Assembly: GCA_004764695.1 (NCBI GenBank)
Contig: SMSO01000037.1
Location: 1,286,247-1,350,246 of the forward strand
Source of the DNA: Schizochytrium sp. TIO01
Taxonomy: Eukaryota > Sar > Bigyra > Thraustochytrida > Thraustochytriidae
Length of the DNA: 64,000 bases
Direction: 5' to 3'
Position numbers and translations under genes: made by a program. Shown piece by piece: positions 21,801 to 33,400 of this stretch. Each line of letters opens with the position of its first letter. The first letter of the stretch is position 1. A model generated the notes under the pieces. It did not search any database. It was not told where the DNA came from and saw nothing but the letters and a program-made list of their open reading frames with translations.

Positions 21801-22987
21801 TGCTCGGGATACCGCGACATTTTAGGGTCTTTGGATGATGCTGCTCCATGGAGGCCGGGTTCCCCTTCAAGCTGCTGTATAAGTTCACGTTGCATCTCAT
21901 TTTGCTGTACAAGGCGAAAGTTCTCCGCTTTCGTGTCGTGGAGGTTGCTTGCCACTCTGCTTGCTTCAGACATACGCCGTTGCAGTTTACAAGCAAGATT
22001 TTCCAGTAGCTGGCTGATGTCTTCGACACGAGCTCGTTTGACGGCGTCATCCTGACGGGAGTCTAGTCCATTATCGAATCCTCCAGGTTGCACTACTTCA
22101 GACTGTGCTGTTAATGGCAATTGAAGCAAGCTTGCAAGCTCGTCTTTGGAGTCCATGGCCTGCGCGAGATCTTGCAAGCTTTGCCAAATGGATTTCAAAC
22201 TAGAAAGGCCTGAAGAACGTCGCTTACGTCTCGATGTGTTTCCATCAGTTGATTTACTTCGTAGCTTGCGCGTGCCCACTGCTTTGGGACGAAGCCACGC
22301 AAGTTCAATTTTTCGTCCGCGGAGATCTTTCAGAATATCAAACACTACGGCGGATGCGAGGTCTTTCACATTTCGCCCATCCACCTCCAATAGAACAGAG
22401 TTTTCAGGAATCAGCACGGCATCCAAGCGCACGGAGTGACTAAGCCGAACCCCTACCGGTTGTCTTCGGTTTTCATCTGCAGGATACGCAGGAACTAGCT
22501 TTGCATCATAGGGTAGAATGGTTTGCACAGAGATTCGCCGATGGGATTGCTGATCACGTTTCTGCAATGGGGTATCTTGTGGGTCTGGAAGAATTAACGA
22601 TGACGTTCGTTTTTCACGAACTTGTAGAGGGGGCGGGAATCCTCGGCGTCTACCCCCGATGCTACGAATATTAGCTGGTCCATATCCAGGCTCACTATCC
22701 TCATCTTCCTCATTTTGATAGAACATATTTTCGCCCTGGTCATTTTGCTGATTGTATGATTGCAAAGTGAAAGCATCATCTGGAAGCTTATCCACAATTG
22801 ACATTGTTCGCGAGTCAATCATGCTTAGAGAGAACTCTGACTCATTGTCATCATTATTACAGCTTCTAAGCGATATGTCTTGTGAAGCAGCTTTTGCACG
22901 AGCTTGAAAGTTATTTGCAACTTTCGAATTTACCTCGTCCTCAACTGTCCCTCGCGCCTCCCGGAATGGAGACCATAGATTCTCCAT
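15866..22987 (-). CDS. Giant PDZ-like / coiled-coil protein with QT-motif array
   Basis: About 2,373 residues from ATG 22987 (MENLWSPF); the frame is open slightly further upstream but only to a TTG. No named orthologue recognised. Order: an acidic, disordered N-terminus; a PDZ-like unit at about residues 145-235 (PVGVRLSHSV, a carboxylate-loop-like segment, then ENSVLLEVDGRNVKDL); a basic Ser-rich linker; then about 1,700 residues of nearly uninterrupted Glu/Lys/Leu/Gln/Arg heptad sequence. A break near 1,970-2,060 is Ser/Thr-rich and carries repeated QT motifs (ATQT, AQT, IQT, IQTSTQT, CQT). More coiled coil and a C-terminal helix with LASDMNDTLQAL follow. The architecture suggests an elongated dimeric scaffold of Golgi, centrosome or basal body; that is inference. 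Coiled-coil similarity to myosin tails or golgins is compositional and not evidence of orthology. No intron or frame break in 7.1 kb. Confidence 0.85.
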   Translation of the reverse strand: MENLWSPFREARGTVEDEVNSKVANNFQARAKAASQDISLRSCNNDDNESEFSLSMIDSRTMSIVDKLPDDAFTLQSYNQQNDQGENMFYQNEEDEDSEPGYGPANIRSIGGRRRGFPPPLQVREKRTSSLILPDPQDTPLQKRDQQSHRRISVQTILPYDAKLVPAYPADENRRQPVGVRLSHSVRLDAVLIPENSVLLEVDGRNVKDLASAVVFDILKDLRGRKIELAWLRPKAVGTRKLRSKSTDGNTSRRKRRSSGLSSLKSIWQSLQDLAQAMDSKDELASLLQLPLTAQSEVVQPGGFDNGLDSRQDDAVKRARVEDISQLLENLACKLQRRMSEASRVASNLHDTKAENFRLVQQNEMQRELIQQLEGEPGLHGAASSKDPKMSRYPEHRRLVDEERKDGFLAEDDASVGSQKTNDTDRERLVQATSNLRTAVAAKQFFEHKVKVMEDALEASEKRLVEEHKALEKARQDFALQEKQLQKQQESIIALKESHANDIALRLEEQKNIHYGQMQELASSLDSKYDEKFKSALAREESLRSQVVRLQENLAAKDQEIENLSQIVQKNKINEQKRMSVQDKERASSSEELELWQRDARQLRATVEQLGLQLSKADKSLSAEKSKVESSHREIDRLEHLIKDSKDKLKEAHSERENSRKENEALLQQLHDVESRAARSKTDSAQARMEMEELRHLQAAQIAELETRYRELKHAKDAAQEEEMKNETSAQDSVKKLQRQLETSQAHIQQQDETCEILREQIHALSEQLAKRDGELDQMRSKATGEASEKFQSVLARVEQDFETELTKVNKLVSQREADLSKLRTVLNSKEQELSDLKDSYRQALSHSSEDRDNLAAELLESRSELAAERTRISELTTRLNEALRAKNDSEASLNKAQKAVTEMQSISESLREARLEISNLHGIRDDLQNTKDKIATLEVERSEILIRTKAAETRAQTAEDAAENFRVKLDEAEGLRSGLQRAQSEQQTVAQRIQSDLNEQRKSCSALRRKVADLEQELESREGSLAAQRTKEAQLNDTAKRLTESLERVQAELQETKTILADKFSEAYSLENDITQLQSEKEQLQADVESATAGTAHVKRLKDQIEEAATRAAENAEAKLRARDEQIEILEKDLSEARQAFARAEKESLHASRRQDERATELQRMISRLQMQQNHCREQSLAIFETFSSELESSLLSAKRRAEEQSMRYKRRLEMMQAALNHANNRVSSQQDTFETLTKDRHAELDNLRQKLSESADSEAGLRRELAMAKATLMSQKEELQVADKRVQSQQGVISQLRTRYAELEDAMEGTRADAKLNVVRLEAEVARMNEIIVGQTSETSADHTHKVEELEWKVGKLERENKVLEDSQTALKDRIAELNEAKEQTYKNTQALRHQLEEEQIRSNDAEVQVSKLGARLKSLQDAQEDSQNQVTANENRMKNQLNRLRDLLEEAQKSSSDAGSLRRELGELRSERDRLREVIKEERTKSSSLESQILSRASDSAREKEVLQEKSSQLVVDLQGAEKRISNLEKRLQSAEKEQAEAEASWESERSALESTIAELTNAKDNLIADTDERAYSLVQECDQLRRQVHALTEQEKELQLEKQSLIEHTEQLEKDLSRARTNLLKAQQDLETSVAGRDELAQAREQELVRLRAHCEDLEDKVELARVSKQKSQASWASLESKYRSDMQSLTKEKEKLAKYSQQIETKSSDELRRLRENHESDRQELLKRMEKLKDDLDERSRAHASQNEAQSKELADLRIRLAETKENLDRSEHSLTAMSNAHARELEQRTGELKLIHEQRINEVREVQITQLEELRHARQQDQALLKETKIGAANAADLSDKLEKDLEDFRAKNAVLSEELDELRNNFEALGADRTQLSETVEILRGRLHQLNAEISELNEGKTTLQERLVQVESLNSSLQSQSDEAQRLILEATERESNLRAQLEAQLLSSFENSQSTTSTANMATQTISPTMFSTSAQTNEDATCCGSAQSKNFSDAHIQTEQASCEKKIQTSTQTEDLSSGHDQSCQTDDSTGTELQEELVRMRLLHREELACFLAKVQDEIMEERERLNLEQMVHLQRIDNEKNQLEEVVAEQAAELKRLRAHACDSDILPPPPPLRREQGQQTEQKTVPVEVNDAIVSEYDRLLLRDDPYPDGTLHELETTRAVLEASHAQVANLKAQEAETSFQTELLKSALETAHARIKELEEQRRSFDLEGTAARSQQSSVTQREEELYEEVISWRTVAERDAKRCAALLNAVTRESERATRLEERLLAERRRGRHLHNQHHHCQQLQLRDLGERDSEQLVQNLSSHSLDLSASGLTISDNFALREELETLASDMNDTLQALGNSGISQGLRDIGAMKRI

Positions 22988-25900
22988 CTTCCCGCTTCGT
23001 GACGTATCTTCCCCAATATTTGCACCAAGCTTGACCTTACTTCGCAAAAAACTCGTCTTCGTTAGACTAGATTATATCGAATTGCAGGTACGTGTGGCAC
23101 ACGTCCGTTTCGGCAAGGTCAAGCCAAGACTCAAATAAACACAACTCAATATACTCCACAGTTACCAAGGCACTACTTGGGGACCTCCTCGCAAGCACGT
23201 TCGCCTCTGCGAGCCTTTCCAAGCACAGGTCTTTCGTTTTAGGATCCCACTTTCTCTTCTTCGCGGTCGTTGGGTATTTCGTGCGATTTTATTTTATCAG
23301 CATGCACGGGACCCCAAACCGATCTGCTCTGGTGCTTCGTCAGAGTCTAATCTTAATGGACCCACAGGCACGGTGTCTGAGGTCCTCCTAGGGGCAGTCC
23401 GAGGCCCTACCTGGCCTCGACCACGCCAACGCTTCCCTCGATGCCCGCCGCACCAGGGTTCACGTCTTGCGGACTGCGCCGCGATCGTAGTTATAATTCG
23501 ATTGCTCTTCCTTTTAAGACAAGCGCTCTCCAATAACGGACGGTATTTTATTCAAGTCAGTAATCGCCAATTACTATAACATCATCACATGTGTCGAAGT
23601 GGGAGGTAAGGAGTCACCTTCAGAAGCCTGAGATGCGGTTGAGCGCGTATTTACTGTTGGTTTGGTGCGCCTAGTACCATCAAACTAGTAGCTTGGTGAG
23701 TATTAAACGAGCGATGCTCGAAACCTTGGGAAACTATATTTGTCAGATCTAGCGAATCCAAGTTGCAATTTTCATGATGACATACATTTTGAGCGCAGTT
23801 CATCTGGCTTAACATATACCGGCCGCAAAGCGAGGCTAAAGATGAAAGGTTTACTATAATAAAGATAAATAGGGAACCATTAAAAGTAACCTCACAGCGC
23901 ACGATCGTTGAAATCGCTTGTTTTGATCAATGTTAGACACCGCTATTCTTCTTAGCATAGTTGAGGGACTTCATAATTAACTATGACCATTTTCGACTTG
24001 GTATGTCGCATAATTCAACTCTTCGAACACAATTCATACAAGCAAAATCCCCAACAGCTATAGTCTACCTCAGGGACTGCATCTTCTCATCATGGGTACC
24101 TTGCCACCCTCTATGGCCTGTCTACCTCAATCAATTCAAGATGTGGCGGTACGTGCATTCGTTAATGCCTCCGGAATTACATGATGTAAAAACCCAAACT
24201 TTTGGACGCCTCCTCTCCTTCAAGCATATTCATTTCCCCAGACCCAAGCGAGCAATCGCAACAAACCGCGAGCACAGCCCTTTCATATTGCACTTCTGCG
24301 TGGTTTTGTCAGAATTGTTCCGTTTCTACAAGCTTCGGGCCACTGTAACATCATGCGATTACAAGCATGCCGGCATTGCACTGCGTGGCATGTAACAGCT
24401 CCTCACAGCCGGTTTCCATCCGGGCTTTTGTGAGATGGTGTCCTTATGCCCTGCCGTTTTGTGAAGCTAGATTGTGTTCGCATGGCAGTGTTCTGTCTGT
24501 CCACGGCTTTAGTAGTTGCCAACGCTTGAGCCGGTGGTGCAAAACTCTGCTGAGGAGTGGGACAATATTGCTTTCTCCTCCCTCCTTAAAACCGAAACCT
24601 GCTCATTCCTTGCTTGCAATTTCGCTCGAGGACCTGACCACTCGCAGAGCTCAGCTCCGCCGCACTTCCATGGGCAGGTTCTGCTCTGAGCTGTCACTTG
24701 GAGCGAGATCTTCAAGTCTCGTTAGCTTTCATGTGCCTCTCATCGTGGACGGAGCACATGTATACTTCGATTGGCACGGGCAAAACATGCGTGAAACTAA
24801 CATATACAAGTTTCTACATCGATATATATATAATAACATATATATATAGAAACCAGTAGCGAACTTGTGACACTTTCCATGCAATGTGACGCCTTTAAGT
24901 TCTTTACTTTTTTACCTTTGAAATAAAAAATGTTCGTTTATCTCCCACTAATCAGAAGCATAAGACTAGTTACCCATAAAAACTTTAAAGTAAAAAAGAG
25001 AGAGAAAAGAGAAAAGTACTCAAGCTGATAAAATATAATTTTGTAAAAGTAAAGTTAAAAACATTTACGGAAGTGCTGAAAAAAGACTTTAATTACTTTA
25101 CTTTACTTTACTTGTCTTTTATGTAATATGATAATATTATTATGTATACATTAATTTATTATTTTAAAAATAAAAATAAAAAATTGACATGCGGCAACAA
25201 CAAAAAACTTCAGTTCGTAACAATATTTGTCGAACCGCAAAGCTCGGCTTCGATCTCCGCCTCGACAGGTAGAAGTAGGTATGTATGTTGTTCCCTCGCA
25301 CCATCAGCCGCATCGCGCCAAATCAACTCTTTCGTGAAGCTCCGCCCCCCCAGGTTTCACCACCCTCGCCTTCGTGCTCAGATGTCTGTCTTTGCAGTTG
25401 TTGTATGCACCAAAGATGGCGATGCACGAGTAGTTTCGACCTACTCGCAGTAGACGCGCATCTCGCGACTCAGCCTCCTCGCTCGCAAGGACACCGCTGC
25501 TGTCGCCGTGGATGGCACCAGTCGTGGAGTCGCCTCGAAAGAAAGAGTTCGCGAGTCTTCGCTTCAGGCGGCTCGCGGCTTCGATGGAGGAAGCGCAGAA
25601 CTCCATCTGCGAGAGGGTCAATAGTAACGCTCATGCAACAACAACTCCTCCTCAGGAGGACCCACAAGGGCTGAGCTGCTCTGAGCTGCCGTGCCTCGCG
25701 GTCTCGCAACACTCAAAACCACCCGAAGAAGAGGTCCCCTTGAAGGCGCGCTCTGTGTGAAAGCCGCAGCAGTGGCAGGTCGAGACTCGAGCGCAGCAGA
25801 TCTCGAGGTTGGCGAAGTCTGAGGATCAGTCGCTACGCACGAGGGGCTTCAGGAAAGCGGCACTTTTATGCATGCTCCCTGAACATGACATGACAGCTCT

Positions 25901-26795
25901 TGGCAGAAGCGGCGGCGGCGATGCCAAAGGCCCTCTCTCGGCGTCGACGAAGAGTTGATTGCCTGGCAGCCTTTGGAGTTCGCGAGGCCCTTTTCGTGCG
26001 TCTTTGCGAGGGAGTGCGTAGCGAATCTTTGGCCATCATAATTGTGGTGTCTCTTCACTGTTTATCAATCATCCCATCCATTTATTCACATGACTCCCTG
26101 ACCTCTTTATTTCTATCTTGTCCTCCTCTGAAGGATATCTATCTATCCATCTATCCGCGGGTGCTCTCTGGTTTAAAAGCTGCCCGTTTGTGCTCGAGCT
26201 ACCAACCACGCACGTGAGGGCTCTCTCCAATCCCTGTGATCGCAGAGGTCCATCGGCAAACTTGGACTCAACTTCAACTTGTGCTGTCTTCAGCGCAAGC
26301 TTTGCCTTGCGCAGTACTTAGTAAGTAAGTTAGTTATTTCGATGTGGTACACACTCTGATGATTCATTCAATTGCTCAACAGTCTTTTCTCCACTTCACT
26401 TCACTTCATTTCATGTCTTCTTTCATTTCGTTTTCGCTTTAACTTTACAATGAACAAATAAAAATAAACACATAACTAATCATAATTATAATCATAATTA
26501 TAATTACAACCAAAATTACTTGAATGCTGTAGATTTTTTGTTTTAAATATTTGTTTTTAGAGTTTACAATAAATCTATCCTTAAAGCAGAAATACTGCCA
26601 ATACTAATGGGGATTAGCAGCTTTTTAAAAAAAAAAATAATTAAAAACTAAATAGATGGGTAATTGGAAGAGAAATCAGCTTTTCGTTCTCCTCCTCGCG
26701 AAAGCATTTATCTCGACGCTTGACTGCACCTGGCTATCACGGTGTTCTCAAAATGGAGCTGATAATGTCCTCCTGCAGAAGACAGCCAAGTACCT

Positions 26796-26819
26796 ACCTA
26801 CCCAGGTGCTTGGGTAGGT
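26796..26819. repeat. 9-bp inverted repeat in the C2-gene upstream region
   Basis: ACCTACCCA and TGGGTAGGT separated by GGTGCT. Related TAGG-type units recur at 27380 and 48030-48064. Confidence 0.7.
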
Positions 26820-27114
26820 TTGTTCACAGTTATTATTTCGCGATTTGGTTCGTTTAACTTAAGAAGTTACATAGCCTTGAAAAGAATATGGCATACAAGC
26901 ACCCCAAATCGAGCGCAAGGAATTAATTGTAATTCTCAGAGGCGGGCAGCGAGTGACTGAAGAGGAGGTGGGTTCCGACAAACACCAGCTACAAAAGCAG
27001 CCGCCTGCCCATTTGTGGCGTACATCCATCGGCTGGCGGCAATGACAGTGCTGGTACGCATTTGCGGAGTTCATGGAAACAGCTTCTGTTTGGATTAACA
27101 ATCACATTTTGTTT

Positions 27115-27367
<253 letters not shown>

Positions 27368-27474
27368 AAATATTTTATGGGTAGGTAGGCAATTAATTAA
27401 TTAATTAATTATTGGCATTCTTCCTTTTGAAGTGCTAGTGGAAGGGTAGGTAGTGGTAGCGGTGCTGAACAAAA

Positions 27475-30400
27475 ATGAGGTTAGGCATTCCCTTTCTCGT
27501 TTCCAATTCCCGTTTGGCGCAACTCGTGCGGGAATGCGCGATGGAGGCCGAGATAGGGCACTCCGTGGAGGTCAAGTCGGAGAGCCCAAGGTCCTCGGGC
27601 GCGTCGTCTCCATTGACCTTTGGTGCTGCAATGGATAGTCTCGATGATGGCAACAAGACGGAGTGGCACGATGGCGAGGCTCATACCTCTCAGCGACAAG
27701 AGCTACAACAAGAGCATCTTCATCTTGATAAGAATGATGTGGCTGACCCGAGGGCGCAGGACGTGTCTGCACAGCTAGAGATCCTGGAACCGACACCTTT
27801 AGAGCTCAAGAGCGGAGTGTGGAAGATGGTGGTTCGTGTGATCGCGCTGCGAGGTCTGGCTAAAGACACTCTTGCCAAGCATGTCTTCTGCAAGCTCTCC
27901 TTGAACAACACAATGTATAAAACAGCGACAAGCAAAGTCGTTGAGGATGACCATGGTAAGTAAGAGTTAGGCCTCGATGGGGAAATACAAAGAAATTAAT
28001 CAACCAATACACACGACCAAAAGATCTGATCATCGATACGCTTACATCAAGGTGTGATTCTTCAGTGTTTCGTATGTGGATGCAAGTGCTTGTATATGAA
28101 GCGCCTTTCAGTCTGGTATTCACGTAAAATTGAGAATAATTCTTGCCCGGCCCAGCGCCGGCATCGATGGCATTGGATACGGGTCAATAGCTCGGTACAA
28201 CACCTTTTGGTAGAGTGAGAGAAACACTTTGGGATGGAAAATGGCAGATGATGACTAATGCAGAAGCTTGCGGTTTCTTTGTCTTATATACAATCTTGGT
28301 CGTTGAAAATTTTCGCAACTGTTTGAGGATTGACAGGTCTAGGCGTAGTTACCTTTATAGGTCAAACATACCGGGATTGGCCAATTTGCAGGCCCTCACA
28401 ACTCAGCTTTGATGACCTCTTGGTGGTTCGTGTCAAATTATTGGGCAGCTTCGGTCGGCCCACACCTGCTGGCGTCGTCACGATCTCAGTGCGCTCTGTT
28501 TCAGAGCTGGGAGTACCAGAAAGTCGCGCGTGGTTTCCACTTTCACCCTATGAAAAGATGAAAGAGGCACAAGGCGATATCTGTCTTGGAATCTATTGGA
28601 CAAAAGACCCCGTCGAGGAACTTATGTCTCCACAAGTTTATGAATCTAACTCTTCGCCCGGCGATATTTCCCCAAAACTACCCGTGAGCCCATCTGGACG
28701 ATCGCGAAAGTCTTCCCGGTCTAGCCGAAGTGGGATGGCGTTTCCTATTCCAAGCATGACTTCCCCACCTACTATTTCTAGACTTAAGCACGTGCTTGGC
28801 ATCACGCATAAAACACAAGAGGAGATCATTCGCTCGGGTGCGAGTTCTCAGGGGCTGACTCTCCAAGCAGAAGGTGTCCAAATCGAAGGTGAATGGAGGA
28901 ACGTACCACTGCGTGATATTGACATGGAGGAAGATAAGGCAAGGGACGTGATGGTTTATGAAACAACAGACACCGCCTTTGCAGCTAACAGAACCCGCAA
29001 CCTTGTTATTTCAACGAATGAGGAGGGTCTTGAACAAGATGAGCCCCAGAACAGTGATCACTTTATCCTTAAACCTCGTAGCATGGTTGGCTCAGATGTA
29101 ACCTCACGATCGTCTTTGGAGCTACGAGAAAATCTCGCTGTTCCACCACCGCAGATCGCGGAAAGTCGCCGTCCAGTGTTAATGTTGGAAATTATCGAGG
29201 GCCGGGGTCTCCTTGCAGCAGATGCGAATGGTCTCTCAGATCCTTATTGTATTATAAAGTTCAAGAATGCCAAAAGAAAAACAAAGATCATCTCGCGCAG
29301 CCTTACACCCCATTGGGGAGAGACAATAATCTTCGGTGGAGATGATCATCCGAAGGAGCTTGTATCTTTGGATGATCTTGTTACAATTATCGTTAAAGAT
29401 CATGATATTGTCGGGTTTGATGACGACCTCGGTCGCGTTGACCTCCCTTTGTGGGCAATTGTGTCACACCATCATGGAGAAGATGATGACGAAGATGAAC
29501 TAGATGAGGCTATGACCTATAAGTCTTCTCAGAAGTCAGTTTCACGTCAGCTGGGGACGGTCGAACAATCGGACTCGTCTGATGAAGAGAATAGCGACGA
29601 CGAGAGTCCATCATTGCCAAGCCCTCCCCACCTCGGGCCCAAGGGAAAGAGTGGGCTTAGACTATCGCGGGTGCCAAAGACGGGAAAACAGCCTCATGAA
29701 GACGGTGGCGTTAGCGACGAAGAACTCAGCGGTGATGAAGAAGAGGACAACGTTAGTGATGAGGAAGACATGGATGCTTTTGACACAGGTCGCTTTGATG
29801 TTACTGGCGAACCACTGCAATCGAGTGAGTTTAAACGACCAGAAAGCCCAAGATCTGTGTTATCATCAGGTTCAACAAAGTCCGAGAGGTCACTCGTCTC
29901 ACATCGCTCAACACGGTCTCTTTTCAACCTTAATCCGACGCGGAACAAGGTTGATATGAGTGACACAGGTTCCGCAACACCGCCACGACCGCCGCACGCG
30001 CGTTTTCGTAGGTTTCAATCCATTAATGCTCATGTTGTCAACACCAAACCCAAATGGTACTCATTGCACTGTAGCCCTGGAATGACGACTGTGCGTGGTG
30101 AAATTAAGGTGCGCATTTCCTATTTTGGCGGCACAGCTGATGGCGATACATTGAATGAATTTGCACGGATATCACGTCTTCCAACGCGTGACACCAATAT
30201 AAAGGGATCTGTAAAACACCTGCTTTCGCGGGATTCCCAGTTCGAAGAAAGCTTCGATCAGTGTAACAAGGAGAAACCCTCTCAATACTCCAGTGTCCAA
30301 ACCTTATTGCACATTCGTGTAATTCAGGCAAGAAATATACTTGCTGCTGATGCCAATGGAAAAAGTGACCCTTATGCAATTGTGTCAGTACGAGACTCAT

Positions 30401-33400
30401 CAAGGCGTACGCCTATCATGCGCCGTACCCTAAACCCGGTCTGGAATGTCCAATTCGAATTCGGAAAGAGCAGAGAGGTTCTTACAGAGCTGGACGAAAT
30501 TCGTATCAGTTTGAAAGATCATGATCGTATCACGCGAGACGATGATCTTGGTTTTCTCACAATTCCTATATGGAGTATCATAGGCAGTGAGAGTGGCGCA
30601 GTTTGGTACTCCCTCAAACATAAGAGCTGTATTCCGCGATACAACAAAGCAAATGATACAATTCAGATCAAAGTTAAAGACAAGGCACCACAAAACCTTG
30701 GAGAAATTCAATTGCAGATTTCTTATATTGTTACTAACCTTGCTGTAGAAAGGCCACTTGGAGTACCCGGACTGGACCCGAAAGGGATGCCTCTTCTGAC
30801 AGAGACAACTACCCGCGACGTACTTGATACAGTAGCGAGAGCGAAGCAAGCCCAGTATAAACTTTACAATGGAAAAATCTGGTTTTTTAAAATGAACGTT
30901 ACCGTGATTGGGGCTACAGACCTTCCGGTGACAGACGATCGGGGCACGAGCACAACTTTTGCAACCATCACTTGCGCGAAGGAGACCAAAAAGACTAAGA
31001 CAGTTAAGGGGACATCTAACCCAACCTATAAGGACCGTTTTGAGTTTTCGGAATCTAGCATTCCAGGGGCTTTGGGTGTAAGCCGACAAGATCGAATTCT
31101 TGTGACTATCCGGAGCCCGTCCAGTAGCTCATCTGCAGAAAAAGAACGATGCGCTGCTCAGGAAGGCGGCAAAGACAAAATTGGAGGTCAAATTATCGCC
31201 GTGACTACAATTGATGTTGGTTTCCTTATTGACAAAATGGGCTACATTGATAGAGATGGAATGCAGGTGCATGGTTCCTTTGACCTTGAAACACTTGATC
31301 ATGTTTCCATGGGACCTATGGAAGACATACGGCGGGTTTTAATAAAGGGGACAAGTTCAGAGACACCACAACAGAGCGAGACTAAAAAACCGCAGGGTAA
31401 ACCACGTGTAAGACTGGCTATCGAACTGCACCCTAAAGCAGAATCTCGTTTGATGTCTCAGGAAAAGCTTATCGTGCGTGTAAATCGTGCCAAAGGTTTG
31501 GATGAGTCCTCAAGACAGAAGACTCAGAGAAACATTTTCGTCCGTGCTGTGGTTGGCCCGAATCAACTTGAAACTAGCGTAAGTAAGATGATTCACGGAC
31601 ATGTGGTGGTTCATGAAGACCTTTACTTTAGTGATCTCGATGCCGAAGAGCTATGTGAAATGCTTCACATATTTGTTTGTCTGGAAGATACTGGAGAGCC
31701 TATCGCACACTTTAGTTATCCACTCGAGGAAGTTCGAAAAGAATCTGGAACCGCAATTCAGGGCTGGTTTATGTTGGATTTCATCTCGGACGAATATGTG
31801 AGTTCCATGCTTCAACGCCCGAAAGTCCATTCGGAGACTGGGGGTAGGGATAACTTTGCTCGCCTTAGTGTAGATCAAGCAGAAATACACTTGTCTGTTC
31901 GACTGGTGAATGTCATGGAGTTCATCAAACCAACTCTAGGTTACGTCGAAATGAATCTATTAAAACTGAAGATGGATACCAACGATTTCAACTACAATTT
32001 GCGTTGTGTTATCAAGCATAAAGGCAAGCAAATGTTGACGCAGACTTTTCCGGGCGTCGTAAACGTGATCTTTGATCCTGATGATTGTTACTTTCGTTTT
32101 CCTGTGCGAGACATGTTCGCGCCAATCACGATTGAAGTATGGAATGTCCCACTGCCAAGCTTGGGTCTTGGAGGTAAAACATTAAAGTTGATGGGCTCGG
32201 CTACTGTTGGCCTGAATGATCTGATTGAGTTAGAGGCTTGCACTGTATTCAATCATCCGCATTTAGGCGAGCCCGCAAGACTGGAACCAATTAAACTAGT
32301 GATCAAGGATTCTCGCGACAAGAAGCAAGGAAGCCTCCGTCTTGCTATGCACTTTCAGGAGAATCTCATGGGGGGATCCTTAGCTACTCATGCAAATCCT
32401 TCTCGGCATAAGGAGAAGCCGTTTTCTGTGTCTAATTTGCGGCACGAAGTGCAACGTACCATCGCATTGTTCAACAGTTTTACCAGCATTTTTGGGGCAA
32501 TCAACTTCGTATTGAATTGGAAGCACGCACCCACCAGTGCGATGTGCCTTATGATTCTTGTACTTGCGTGCGTTCTTGACTTTTGGACATCTCGTATTCT
32601 AGCGGTATTTCCATTTGTTGCGTTAGTCTTCATCATCCATAGACATACAGACCGGACATATGGACGTTTTGCGTCAAAGCTCTTACAAAAGTCCGGCGTT
32701 GGTGAGAAAGACACAAAGGCCAGGCTACTTGTTACCGTAATCGCGGGACGGAACCTCATTGCTATGGACGATAATGGCAAAAGCGATCCCTTGGTGAATA
32801 TTTCTGTAATGAAATCGGTGGCTGGGAAACCGATTGAGCGAAAGCTCGGACGAACACGCACAATATACAAAACCTTAAATCCAGATTGGGGAGCCTCTAT
32901 CATTGGTTTCAAAGCAAATGTAGGTAGTTCCTTAATCCAATGGCGTAGTTCTCGAGATGGAACTCGCGTCCCTGCAGTGGAAACTTTTATAAATCGTGAT
33001 GTTCTCCAACAACCCGAACTTGTCGTTCGTGTTGTAGGCACTCGTGGGATTGCTCGTGGTTATCTACCTGAACCACACTTCAGCGGTGACCGTAGCTTCC
33101 AAGTTACAATGCGAGTTGTGCCAATGTCTCTTCTGCAAGAACATCGTCAGAACATTCGCTCAAAGAGCCTCGAGTCGCCTACTTCACCTTTGAGCTTTGG
33201 GAATTATGGATGGCATCATCATCGCCAAAGGCGTCGCTCATCAATTTCTTCGGTGCGTAGTGAAGAGACAGACACCCAAGAATTCACTGACGACAATAAC
33301 GATATGATAGCAAATGTCCCTAGCCTGTACAGGCGAAGTAGTAGTTCCAGCACTGATGCAGCGAGTGGTGGGATGTCTATGAGCTCAGCATCCACAATGG

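Noticed and set aside
23961-24849. Two plus-strand ORFs of 144 and 160 codons
   Set aside because: No recognisable domain; they overlap in different frames, and the second runs into an AT repeat.
30430-31089. 219-codon minus-strand ORF
   Set aside because: Lies wholly inside the C2-protein gene, antisense to a clear C2 domain; a shadow frame.
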